From Verrucomicrobiaceae bacterium (lineage in GTDB: Bacteria; Pseudomonadota; Gammaproteobacteria; Pseudomonadales; CAMLJR01), in the NCBI GenBank assembly GCA_028293825.1, contig JAQGNY010000054.1, positions 124,001 to 188,000 of the forward strand: DNA of 64,000 bases. The letters are read 5' to 3'. The translations under genes were made by a program, and so were the position numbers. Shown here in pieces: positions 9,542 to 17,955 of the stretch; within the stretch, counting starts at the first letter, position 1, and every line of letters begins with the position of its first letter. The notes under the pieces are model-generated. The model searched no databases. It was not told the DNA's origin and saw nothing but the letters and a program-made list of their open reading frames with translations.

Positions 9542-9661
9542 GTGTCGCGCCGTAAAAATAATGGCGGTGCGTACAGATAATTTTTCCGCCAATTACGTTA
9601 CTCAATTGCCCACTCCCGGCCTGCGCCGGGCTCTGGGGTTAGTGCCCACCGACCCTCAGAA

Positions 9662-9681
9662 TTACCCACAACTTATCCACA
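9662..9681 (+). promoter_or_regulatory. Two DnaA-box-like sites upstream of nrdA
   Basis: A perfect DnaA box TTATCCACA at 9673-9681, directly preceded by TTACCCACA at 9662-9670 (one mismatch), in the same orientation with an 11-bp start-to-start spacing, i.e. one helical turn. DnaA control of nrdAB is established in Escherichia coli, so regulation linking dNTP supply to replication initiation is a reasonable inference here. Confidence 0.75.
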
Positions 9682-9723
9682 GCTCGCACCCAATTTATCC
9701 TGCTTGCACTCACCCTCGAACCG

Positions 9724-9770
9724 CATTATCTTGTAGTCCGATTTTCCTAAACCCCTATATGTTGGGGTTT
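9724..9770 (+). promoter_or_regulatory. Pair of NrdR-box-like sites upstream of nrdA
   Basis: The downstream site (about 9752-9767) is an inverted repeat with the core CTATATGTTG (9755-9764), flanked by CCC and GGG, and fits the NrdR consensus core CwAtATaTwG. A weaker copy, CATTATCTTG, lies at 9724-9733. The cores are exactly 31 bp apart, three helical turns, as is usual for tandem NrdR boxes. They would repress nrdAB when nucleotide-loaded NrdR binds. Confidence 0.75.
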
Positions 9771-9813
9771 ACCGGGCAATAACTAAACAAACAGCGAGTT
9801 CCAGGGAGAGCCC

Positions 9814-12708
9814 ATGCAGCCAGACGTCACGCCTTCTATTACTACATCTCAGACCACCACCCAGCCCTCCCCCAGCGTCACTTCGTCGGCCGCGTTACAA
9901 GCGACCGCGCCCGGGCAAATTCGGGTGATTAAGCGCAATGGCACCGTAGTCATTTATGACGACAGCAAAATCGCCGTCGCCATCACCAAAGCGTTTCTGG
10001 CTGTCGAGGGCGGCACCGCCGCTGCCTCCACCCGTATTCATGAAACCGTGGCCAAACTCACGGTGATGGTTAGCACCACGTTCAAACGTCGCATGCCTTC
10101 CGGCGGCACGATTCACATCGAAGACATTCAAGATCAGGTCGAATTGTCATTGATGCGCAGCGGCGAACAGAAAGTCGCGCGCTCGTACGTGATCTATCGC
10201 GAAGAACATGCGCGCCAACGCGCTGCCAAGGCTGCGACGCAACCAGCCAAAGCGCACCCGACGCTGCATGTCACGCTGCAAAACGGCCAACGCGAATTCC
10301 TCGATCTGGGCCGGCTCGAAACTATCGTTGCCGAAGCCTGTTCCGGCCTGGAAGGTGTCGACGCCCAATTGGTGCTCGGCGAAGCGCTGAAAAGCCTGTA
10401 TGACGGCGTGCCGATCGGCGAGCTAAACACTTCGCTGGTGATTACCGCACGCGTTTTGGTTGAGCAGGAGCCGAACTACTCGTTCGTCACCGCGCGCCTG
10501 TTAATGGACAAGTTGCGCGAAGAGGCACTGACCTTCCTCGACGTCGCGCCGTCGGCCACCCAAGCCGAAATGACCGAGTTCTATCCACTCGCGCTTAACG
10601 CTTATATCGCCAAAGGTATCGAGCTGGAATTGCTCGATCGCCGTCTGCAAGATTTCGACCTGGCCCGCCTCGGCGCGGCGTTGAAGCCTGAACGCGATCA
10701 CCTGTTCGGCTACCTCGGCCTGCAAACGCTGTACGACCGCTACTTTATTCACAGCAACGAAATTCGCTTCGAGCTGCCGCAGGTGTTTTTCATGCGTGTG
10801 GCGATGGGTCTATCGATCAACGAAGACGACAAGAACGCGCGTGCGATCGAGTTCTACAGCCTGCTGTCCAGCTTCGATTACATGAGCTCGACGCCGACGC
10901 TATTCAACTCCGGCACGCTGCGCCCGCAATTGTCGTCCTGCTATCTGACCACCGTGCCCGACGATCTCGACGGCATTTTCGCTGCGATCCACGATAACGC
11001 CATGCTGTCGAAATGGGCCGGCGGCCTCGGCAATGACTGGACGCCGGTGCGCGCGCTCGGCTCCTATATCAAAGGCACCAACGGTAAATCGCAGGGCGTC
11101 GTGCCGTTCCTGAAAGTAGTCAACGACACCGCCGTCGCCGTTAACCAAGGCGGCAAACGCAAAGGCGCGGTCTGCGCGTACCTCGAAACCTGGCACCTCG
11201 ATATCGAGGAATTCCTTGAGCTGCGCAAAAACACCGGCGACGACCGCCGCCGCACGCACGATATGAACACCGCCAACTGGGTGCCCGACCTGTTCATGAA
11301 ACGCGTGTTTCTGGACGGCGACTGGATGCTGTTTTCACCGGCCGATACGCCCGATCTGCACGACCTGTTCGGCACCGCCTTCGAAGAGCGCTACAACCAT
11401 TACGAACAGCTCGCCGCCGCCGGCAAAATGCGCCTGTACAAGAAAGTTCGCGCGCAGGATCTGTGGCGCAAAATGCTGTCGATGCTGTTCGAAACCGGCC
11501 ATCCGTGGATCACGTTCAAAGACCCATGCAACCTGCGCAGCCCGCAGCAGCACATCGGCGTCGTGCATTCGTCGAATCTCTGTACCGAGATCACGCTAAA
11601 CACGAACAAAGACGAAATCGCCGTCTGCAACCTCGGCTCGGTCAACTTGAACCAGCACATTGTCGATGGCGCGCTGAGCCACACGAAGCTGGAAAAAACT
11701 ATCCGCACCGCCGTGCGCATGCTCGATAACGTTATCGACATCAATTACTACTCGGTGCCGCAGGCGAAGAATTCGAACCTGCAACACCGTCCGGTCGGGC
11801 TCGGCATCATGGGCTTCCAGGATGCGTTGTACACATTGCGCACCCCGTACGCATCGGACGCCGCCGTCGAATTCGCCGATCGCTCGATGGAAGCGGTCAG
11901 CTATTTCGCCATCAAAGCCAGCGCCGAGCTGGCGCGCGAGCGCGGCAGCTACCAAACCTTCAGCGGTTCGCTGTGGAGCCAGGGCATTCTGCCGATCGAT
12001 TCGGTCGATATTCTGGTCAATCAGCGCGGCGCCGAGTTCATCGACGTCGATCGTTCGCAAACGCTGGACTGGAACACGATGCGCGAATTTGCCCAAGCCG
12101 GCATGCGCAACAGCAACGTGATGGCGATTGCACCAACCGCGACGATTGCGAACATCACCGATGCGTCGCAGTCGATCGAGCCGACTTATCAAAACCTGTA
12201 CGTGAAATCGAATTTGTCCGGCGAATTTACCGTGGTGAATCCGTACCTCGTGCACGATTTGAAAAAGCGCGGCCTGTGGGACGCGGTGATGGTCAACGAC
12301 CTGAAATATTTCGACGGTAGCGTGCAGCAGATCGATCGCATTCCGGCGGACTTGAAAGCGCTGTATGCGACCGCATTTGAAGTAGAGCCGCGCTGGTTGG
12401 TCGATGCCGCCAGTCGCCGCCAGAAGTGGATCGATCAGGCGCAGTCGTTAAACCTTTATATCGCCGGTGCCTCGGGCAAAAAGCTCGATGTCACTTATCG
12501 CATGGCTTGGTATCGCGGCCTGAAAACCACGTATTACCTGCGCGCGTTGTCGGCGACCAGCACCGAAAAATCGACCGTCACCACCGGCAACTTGAATGCC
12601 GTATCGAACGCGTCGGCAAGCACCGCGGCGAGTGCGGCATTTACGCAAGCGGCGGAAGTGCCGAATGCGTGCTCGATCGATAATCCGGACTGCGAGGCTT
12701 GTCAGTAA
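9814..12708 (+). CDS. nrdA: Class Ia ribonucleoside-diphosphate reductase, alpha subunit
   Basis: A 964-residue catalytic subunit that reduces ribonucleoside diphosphates to dNDPs. Order: Ser/Thr-rich start, first ATP-cone (about 30-135), second ATP-cone (about 145-240), then the ten-stranded barrel domain. Catalytic parts seen include the SSCYLT cysteine, NLCTEI, and the NSNVMAIAPTATIANI phosphate-binding stretch. The C-terminal tail ends CEACQ, the redox cysteine pair. Two ATP-cones are known from Pseudomonas NrdA and mediate allosteric activity control. The start at 9814 has AGGGAG upstream. nrdB follows after 91 bp. Upstream sites for DnaA and NrdR suggest cell-cycle and nucleotide-sensing control. 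Confidence 0.97.
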   Translation: MQPDVTPSITTSQTTTQPSPSVTSSAALQATAPGQIRVIKRNGTVVIYDDSKIAVAITKAFLAVEGGTAAASTRIHETVAKLTVMVSTTFKRRMPSGGTIHIEDIQDQVELSLMRSGEQKVARSYVIYREEHARQRAAKAATQPAKAHPTLHVTLQNGQREFLDLGRLETIVAEACSGLEGVDAQLVLGEALKSLYDGVPIGELNTSLVITARVLVEQEPNYSFVTARLLMDKLREEALTFLDVAPSATQAEMTEFYPLALNAYIAKGIELELLDRRLQDFDLARLGAALKPERDHLFGYLGLQTLYDRYFIHSNEIRFELPQVFFMRVAMGLSINEDDKNARAIEFYSLLSSFDYMSSTPTLFNSGTLRPQLSSCYLTTVPDDLDGIFAAIHDNAMLSKWAGGLGNDWTPVRALGSYIKGTNGKSQGVVPFLKVVNDTAVAVNQGGKRKGAVCAYLETWHLDIEEFLELRKNTGDDRRRTHDMNTANWVPDLFMKRVFLDGDWMLFSPADTPDLHDLFGTAFEERYNHYEQLAAAGKMRLYKKVRAQDLWRKMLSMLFETGHPWITFKDPCNLRSPQQHIGVVHSSNLCTEITLNTNKDEIAVCNLGSVNLNQHIVDGALSHTKLEKTIRTAVRMLDNVIDINYYSVPQAKNSNLQHRPVGLGIMGFQDALYTLRTPYASDAAVEFADRSMEAVSYFAIKASAELARERGSYQTFSGSLWSQGILPIDSVDILVNQRGAEFIDVDRSQTLDWNTMREFAQAGMRNSNVMAIAPTATIANITDASQSIEPTYQNLYVKSNLSGEFTVVNPYLVHDLKKRGLWDAVMVNDLKYFDGSVQQIDRIPADLKALYATAFEVEPRWLVDAASRRQKWIDQAQSLNLYIAGASGKKLDVTYRMAWYRGLKTTYYLRALSATSTEKSTVTTGNLNAVSNASASTAASAAFTQAAEVPNACSIDNPDCEACQ

Positions 12709-12715
12709 TCGCAAC

Positions 12716-12744
12716 GCGAGCGCGGCCTTTGACGCGGCGCTCGC
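12716..12744 (+). other. Hairpin in the nrdA-nrdB spacer
   Basis: Perfect 8-bp inverted repeat (GCGAGCGC with GCGCTCGC, 13-nt loop) just after the nrdA stop. There is no T-run immediately downstream, so it is more likely an mRNA-processing or stability element, or a partial transcription brake, than a full terminator. Confidence 0.45.
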
Positions 12745-12799
12745 AACAACAAATTTTACGCATGCACGTAAATAAAAAATCGAAAGTGGGGTGAGAACA

Positions 12800-14098
12800 A
12801 TGCTGAATTGGGAAGAGTACAACGCGGAAGAACCGATTCCCGCCGCCGTAAAAACCAACGCGTACGCTGAAACGCAAGCAGCCGCGCCGCAACAGATCGC
12901 CGAACCGGCGCCGGTTTACGCCGACAATGCCGCGCGTGAAAAAGCCGCCGAAGAAAAACTGGTTGCGCAAACCGTGCCGGCGGAGCCGATCGTTGCCGAT
13001 GCAGATATCGCCGCGCGTGCGCACGCTGCTGTCGAAAGCCTCGACATCGCCGCCGGTCTTGAAGATTTGGAAATGGGCGCAGCGCGCCTGCAGGTCGATG
13101 ACAAACGCATGATCAATTGCCGCGTCGACCTCAATCAATTAGTGCCGTTCAAATACGATTGGGCATGGCAGAAATACCTCGATGGCTGCGCCAACCATTG
13201 GATGCCACAAGAGGTAAACATGACTGCCGACGTCGCCACCTGGCGCTCTCAGGACGGCCTCACCGAAGACGAACGCCGCATCGTGATGCGCTCGCTCGGT
13301 TATTTTTCGACGGCAGATAGTCTCGTTGCAAATAATTTAGTACTCGCCATTTACCGCCACATCACCAATCCCGAGTGCCGGCAATATTTATTGCGTCAGG
13401 CATTCGAAGAAGCGATTCACACGCACGCGTATCAATACTGCGTCGAATCGCTCGGCATGGATGAGGGCGAAGTTTTCAACATGTATCGCGAAGTGCCGTC
13501 GGTCGCGAAAAAGGCGGCGTGGAGTTTGCGTCACACACATTCGCTGAACGATCCGAATTTCAAAACCGGCACCTTCGAAAACGATCAGGAATTGCTGCGC
13601 AATTTAATTGGCTTCTACGGCGTCACCGAAGGCATTTTCTTCTACTGCGGTTTCACGCAGATTTTGTCGATGGGTCGTCGCAACAAAATGACCGGCGTCG
13701 CCGAGCAATTCCAATATATTTTGCGCGACGAATCGATGCATTTGAATTTCGGCATCGATGTCATCAACCAAATCAAATTAGAAAATCCGCATTTGTGGTC
13801 GGAAGCGTTTCAACGCGAAGCGGTGCAGATGATTATCGAAGGCACCGAACTCGAAGTGCAGTACGCACGCGACTCAATGCCGCGCGGCGTGCTCGGTATG
13901 AATGCGGCGATGATGGAAGATTATTTGCACTTCATCGCCAACCGTCGTCTCACCCAGTTGGGCTTGCCGGAACAATTCCCCGGCGCGCAAAACCCCTTCC
14001 CATGGATGAGTGAAATTATGGATTTGCGCAAAGAGAAAAACTTCTTCGAAACACGTGTAACGGAATACCAAACCGGCGGCGCGTTAAGCTGGGAATGA
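12800..14098 (+). CDS. nrdB: Class Ia ribonucleoside-diphosphate reductase, beta subunit
   Basis: A 432-residue radical subunit carrying the diiron-tyrosyl cofactor that initiates catalysis in NrdA. The ferritin-like core is clear: iron ligands in [11 protein letters not shown] and [10 protein letters not shown], and the family C-terminus [15 protein letters not shown]. An Ala/Glu-rich stretch of about 75 residues precedes the core and is longer than in the E. coli protein. The ATG at 12800 (MLNWEEYN) is preferred over the GTG nine bases earlier because GGTGAG is correctly spaced before it. It lies downstream of nrdA in the same operon. Confidence 0.96.
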   Translation: MLNWEEYNAEEPIPAAVKTNAYAETQAAAPQQIAEPAPVYADNAAREKAAEEKLVAQTVPAEPIVADADIAARAHAAVESLDIAAGLEDLEMGAARLQVDDKRMINCRVDLNQLVPFKYDWAWQKYLDGCANHWMPQEVNMTADVATWRSQDGLTEDERRIVMRSLGYFSTADSLVANNLVLAIYRHITNPECRQYLLRQAFEEAIHTHAYQYCVESLGMDEGEVFNMYREVPSVAKKAAWSLRHTHSLNDPNFKTGTFENDQELLRNLIGFYGVTEGIFFYCGFTQILSMGRRNKMTGVAEQFQYILRDESMHLNFGIDVINQIKLENPHLWSEAFQREAVQMIIEGTELEVQYARDSMPRGVLGMNAAMMEDYLHFIANRRLTQLGLPEQFPGAQNPFPWMSEIMDLRKEKNFFETRVTEYQTGGALSWE

Positions 14099-14226
14099 AA
14101 AGCAGTATTAAAAATAGAAAAGGCATGAAGCACGACTGTTTGAATCTAGCCTCCATGCAGCCGTGTTTCTTTAATAGTCTTTGTAACGCAAATAGTTTTT
14201 ATAGCGCGTGGGGTGGGGATAGCTGA

Positions 14227-14445
14227 ATGGATAGCGGTAATAGCGACAAGACAACGCCAGTTGATCCGGAAACTATTTTGTTCACGCTCGATCAACTCGG
14301 CCAAACGGTCGATGTCATGAATAAAGTCATTACGCGTTTGCGCGGTTATGTGATGCAAAATATGGCGGCGCAACGCCAGAGTGAATTCGACTTCGACAAT
14401 CCCAATATTCAAGCCGGAAAAATCGGACCTTCAGGACTGCATTGA
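14227..14445 (+). CDS. Small hypothetical protein of 72 residues
   Basis: Not recognised. A short acidic, probably helical protein (central segment DPETILFTLDQLGQTVDVM, then a basic helix around residues 35-50). No signal peptide. It ends 2 bp before the ATG of the DUF2442 gene, so the two form a tiny operon and the product may work with it. GGGGTGGGG lies upstream of its ATG. Confidence 0.55.
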   Translation: MDSGNSDKTTPVDPETILFTLDQLGQTVDVMNKVITRLRGYVMQNMAAQRQSEFDFDNPNIQAGKIGPSGLH

Positions 14446-14447
14446 TC

Positions 14448-14678
14448 ATGAGCAAAGGATTGCAAATTACGCGAATTTCCAGCCTCGGCATTTGGCTAAA
14501 AGCCCACGACAAAAAATTCTTCATGTCGTATGGCGATTACCCTTCCTTCAAAGATAAACCGGTGACAGCCATTCTGAATGTGCGCGAAACGTCGCCCGGA
14601 AAATTTTACTGGCCCGATATCGAATTGAAAATCGGCATGGACGCGATACAAACAACGCAACGCTCTCCATATCTATAA
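14448..14678 (+). CDS. DUF2442-like protein
   Basis: A 76-residue protein matching the DUF2442 pattern: a short beta-strand N-terminus, FMSYGDYPSFKDK (the family's FP-WFKDA-like stretch), and a C-terminal FYWPDIELKIGMDAI segment. Members are small, of unknown function, and often sit in two-gene cassettes with toxin-like or DUF4160 partners; the partner here is an unrecognised 72-residue protein. A TTG at 14442 is an alternative start that would overlap the previous stop and is better spaced from an AGGA. Confidence 0.75.
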   Translation: MSKGLQITRISSLGIWLKAHDKKFFMSYGDYPSFKDKPVTAILNVRETSPGKFYWPDIELKIGMDAIQTTQRSPYL

Positions 14679-14836
14679 AGCTCCAAAATTCGTTTTACCG
14701 CTCTTTATCTAGCAGCATGAGGCTTTGTGCTTTCAGCACGCCGCGACCTTTTCGCATCAAACTATTATTTAATTAGTCGTAGGTTAATCAATTACGCGCA
14801 ATCTAATTAATGGCAAGACGACATTCGCCATCCGCG

Positions 14837-16603
14837 TTAAGTTTCGTTGTTGTCGATATCTTTCTCGCCAAGCCACTGTGTAATCGTCTGCGCCAGCACC
14901 TGCAATGAAACCGGTTTGCTCAGATAGGCATTCATGCCGGCCGCAATAGCGCGCTGTTCATCGCTCGCCATTGCGTGTGCCGTTAATGCAATAATCGGAA
15001 CGGTCTTATTAATTCCGCCGTCACTGCGCAAATGCTGCGCGGTTTCATAGCCATCCAGCACCGGCATTTGGCAATCTAAAAAAATTAAATCGTAGCTATT
15101 GTGGGCCAAGGCTGTCAGCGCGTGCTGGCCGTCGTCAACGATGTCGGGGCTAATTCCCAGCGATTGCAACTGATGACGAATGACCTGCTGATTGACGCGA
15201 TTGTCTTCCGCCACCAGCACGCGAATACCGGAAAACCGCACTGGCAACGCCTTATGTTCGGGCAGTGCTTGCGGCTCGGCCTGCGGTAATGTGACCACCA
15301 GCGTGAAACGCGTGCCTGTATTTATTTTGCTGACGAATTGCAATGTGCCATGCATCTGCTCGGCCAGTCGTTTACTGATACTCAGGCCTAAACAGGTGCC
15401 GGAAAAGCGTCGTGTGGTCGAGGTATCGCCCTGCACAAACGGTTGAAATATTTTGTCGCGCAGCGCATCGGCAATACCGACGCCGCTGTCGCTAACAGTA
15501 ATCGTCAGTTGCGCAATGCGATGGGCATTTTCAAGACTGACATCGACACCAACACTGCCGTGCTCGGTAAATTTAATGGCGTTGGACAATAAATTGTCGA
15601 CGATTTGTCCGATCCGCAATGCATCGCCGAGCAGCCAGTTATGCGCGGGCATCGCCTCGTTCAACACCAACGCCAAACCTTTCACTTCCGCACTTAAGCG
15701 ATGGCGCTCGACCACATCGTGTAATAACGTGCGCACTGAAAAGGGTTGCGTCAACAACATCAATTTACCGACTTCGATTTTCGAAAAATCGAGCAGATCG
15801 TCGATCAATTGCGTCAGCGTGTAGGCCGACGATGTAATTAATTTTAATAATTGTTGCTGCTCATTGCCCATCGCCGTGTGTCGCAATAATTCCGCGGGTG
15901 CGGCAATGCCATTCAACGGCGTGCGAATCTCGTGACTGATATTGGCAAGGAATTGATCCTTGGCACGATTGGCCGCCTCCGCACGCTCGCGCGCTTCGGT
16001 CAAATGATGGCGCATCGCCACCGCACTCCAATAATCGCGATGCAATGAAGTCGCAATGCGCACCACGTACAACATAAATGCGATCAGCAACAACGCGAGT
16101 AACATCCATAAATCTTCGCGATGCGCGAGCGTACTGATTAACGGCAGCCCGAGATGAATAACCAGCATCGTCAACGCCAGCGCGCGATGCGGCGCATAGG
16201 ACACAACACAGCCGAATGCGAGCGCGACCGAGCCCAACAAAACCAACATCACGGCGGTATCGAGCGGACCGACCCACAGCATCACGCTGGCCTGCAGCGC
16301 CCACAGTAAATTGGCGAACACCATCGGCACCGCAATCAATGTCAGCCAATCGCGGCGATTGATATCGGCGCGGGCCTGCACGATGCGCACGCCAAACCAG
16401 CGAAAAATTGCCGTCAATACCGATAAGATAAAAATGGCGCGGCAAAAAATCGGAAAACGCTGACTGAAGCCCGGCGCCAACACTATCGCCAATGTCGCCA
16501 GCGGATGCGTTTGAATACCGACGCGCGCATGTTGTGCGGAAAATCGAAATGCTTCGTGAATATCGTGCGTGGAGATACCGCTATTCGCCTGTTGTTCTGG
16601 CAC
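14837..16603 (-). CDS. Membrane hybrid sensor histidine kinase
   Basis: About 588 residues. The N-terminal half has five to seven hydrophobic segments (about 40-200) forming an integral membrane sensor of unrecognised type. Then follow HisKA with the phosphoacceptor in NISHEIRTPLNGI, HATPase with DSGVGIAD and a slightly altered G2 box (SGTCLGLSISK, where GTGLG is usual), and a C-terminal receiver with Asp in LIFLDCQMPVLDG and the switch Lys in LSKPVS. The GTG at 16603 is chosen because GGGAG lies 6 nt upstream; a TTG at 16636 has no such site. It is a lone gene; the signal and output are unknown. Confidence 0.88.
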   Translation of the reverse strand: MPEQQANSGISTHDIHEAFRFSAQHARVGIQTHPLATLAIVLAPGFSQRFPIFCRAIFILSVLTAIFRWFGVRIVQARADINRRDWLTLIAVPMVFANLLWALQASVMLWVGPLDTAVMLVLLGSVALAFGCVVSYAPHRALALTMLVIHLGLPLISTLAHREDLWMLLALLLIAFMLYVVRIATSLHRDYWSAVAMRHHLTEARERAEAANRAKDQFLANISHEIRTPLNGIAAPAELLRHTAMGNEQQQLLKLITSSAYTLTQLIDDLLDFSKIEVGKLMLLTQPFSVRTLLHDVVERHRLSAEVKGLALVLNEAMPAHNWLLGDALRIGQIVDNLLSNAIKFTEHGSVGVDVSLENAHRIAQLTITVSDSGVGIADALRDKIFQPFVQGDTSTTRRFSGTCLGLSISKRLAEQMHGTLQFVSKINTGTRFTLVVTLPQAEPQALPEHKALPVRFSGIRVLVAEDNRVNQQVIRHQLQSLGISPDIVDDGQHALTALAHNSYDLIFLDCQMPVLDGYETAQHLRSDGGINKTVPIIALTAHAMASDEQRAIAAGMNAYLSKPVSLQVLAQTITQWLGEKDIDNNET

Positions 16604-16872
16604 CAAAAACTCCCTGTCTCTCGCAAGAGAAATCAATTCGACGGATTAAACTCGACAGCGTGCGCATTAAACATTTGCTGTAACGGGCTGCCGGTAGAAC
16701 GTAATTTCCAGTGAATCGATTTGAATCCATTTCCCGAAAACGTGTGCGCGTCATAATAACGCATTGATCGTCAGTTTCGCGCCGAACACTTACGCAGAAT
16801 ATTTCTCAGGAAAACGGCGCGACGAAAAAAAATCATTTCCGCCACGCTATTTTTATCAAGTAAAAATTTAGT

Positions 16873-17502
16873 TTAATTTTTTAGATGGAACGTGACCGCA
16901 ATACGATGCCATGCGGCAGTGGGCACATCGTAGACGCGGCTCGGCAATAAGCGCCATGAATGCAACGCTTCGCGCACCGCCGCTTCGTCGAGACGCGCAA
17001 ATCCACTGCTGCGCTCAACACGCGCCGACTCAATGCGACCGTCCGCCAATACATACAGTAATACTTCGACGGTGCCCTCTTCTCCCAAACGCCGCGATGC
17101 CGGCGGATAGGCCGGTTGCGTCAGCGGAAACCGCGCGTCAACTCTCGGTGCAATAACAACGGGAGCAGCAATTACCGTAGTTTGCTCGCCGGTTTTTTCT
17201 GCCTTGCCGGTGAGTGTTGTCGGCTGCGATGGTTTTTCGATAATCAGCGGATCAATCATTGGCGATTCAGATGTCCTCGATTGCCATTGCTCAAACGGTA
17301 CCGGAGCTATTTTTGTTGGCTGCGCCGGCGGCGCTTCGATAATCACGCCTATTTTTCCAGGGTCGTATTTTATTAATGAAAGGCGACTATCCAAACCGCC
17401 GCTCAACGCCACAATTACTGCCGCGTGTAGCAATACAATGAATAACAAAGCGAGCGGACGTTGTGGTTTAGCTGCGGAACGCGAGTAACCAAGATATGAC
17501 AT
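16873..17502 (-). CDS. TonB-like energy transducer
   Basis: A 209-residue protein with an N-terminal cytoplasmic basic stretch, one TM segment (about 17-35), a Pro-rich periplasmic spacer (about 55-105) and a C-terminal TonB domain (about 115-209) with PAYPPASRRLGEEGTVEV and the closing VTFHLKN strand. TonB couples proton motive force through ExbBD to outer-membrane receptors. No exbB, exbD or receptor is adjacent, so it is an orphan that may be dedicated to a receptor elsewhere. AAGGAG lies upstream of the ATG. Confidence 0.88.
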   Translation of the reverse strand: MSYLGYSRSAAKPQRPLALLFIVLLHAAVIVALSGGLDSRLSLIKYDPGKIGVIIEAPPAQPTKIAPVPFEQWQSRTSESPMIDPLIIEKPSQPTTLTGKAEKTGEQTTVIAAPVVIAPRVDARFPLTQPAYPPASRRLGEEGTVEVLLYVLADGRIESARVERSSGFARLDEAAVREALHSWRLLPSRVYDVPTAAWHRIAVTFHLKN

Positions 17503-17955
17503 GGTGCTTCTCCTTAATTATTTTTGTATGCAGGAGCTCACTTTTTTTGGCGCGCAGAATTCTACCGCGCGCAAATTAAGATGCGAGCGTCGTGCCCATT
17601 ACGTTGGAAGAGTATTTATTTGATCGGCGAATATTACGTTTTATTAATCTTTTCGCCTTGAGTTAATTGATATCAGATTTACCGAAGAAAGCGAGCGGAT
17701 TCCGTCCCTTTTATTCTTGCTTCAAGATTTTCTTCGCATAACTTTTCGCGGCGTTAGATCGCTAAATAAGTTACGCGCGATGCAAAGTAAAAATCTGCAT
17801 GCACCGCAGCATAGATATCGTTACAGTGCGAACGATTCGAGCGAGCTTGTTTGGCATGGATGTCGGATTTCATCTAAACAAGAATTATTTTTTAATGCCG
17901 CCGCCGCTTGCGCACGCAATTGGCGCGTGACCGCACATTAATAAAATGACACCGG
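17503..17955. other. Divergent spacer between tonB-like and dihaem cytochrome genes
   Basis: About 450 bp with no supportable gene; a 74-codon frame has no family signal. It contains an inverted repeat with GCGCGC arms at about 17550-17571 upstream of the TonB-like gene. No Fur-box-like sequence was recognised by eye. Confidence 0.5.

Noticed and set aside
9615-9630. CCCGGC-CTGC-GCCGGG hairpin after argF
   Set aside because: Only six pairs and no T-run; too weak to call a terminator.
9561-9782. 73-codon frame between argF and nrdA
   Set aside because: It runs through the DnaA- and NrdR-type sites, has no family signal and a composition like a promoter region.
17717-17941. 74-codon frame before the dihaem cytochrome
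   Set aside because: No ribosome site, no family signal, and it lies in the probable promoter region.
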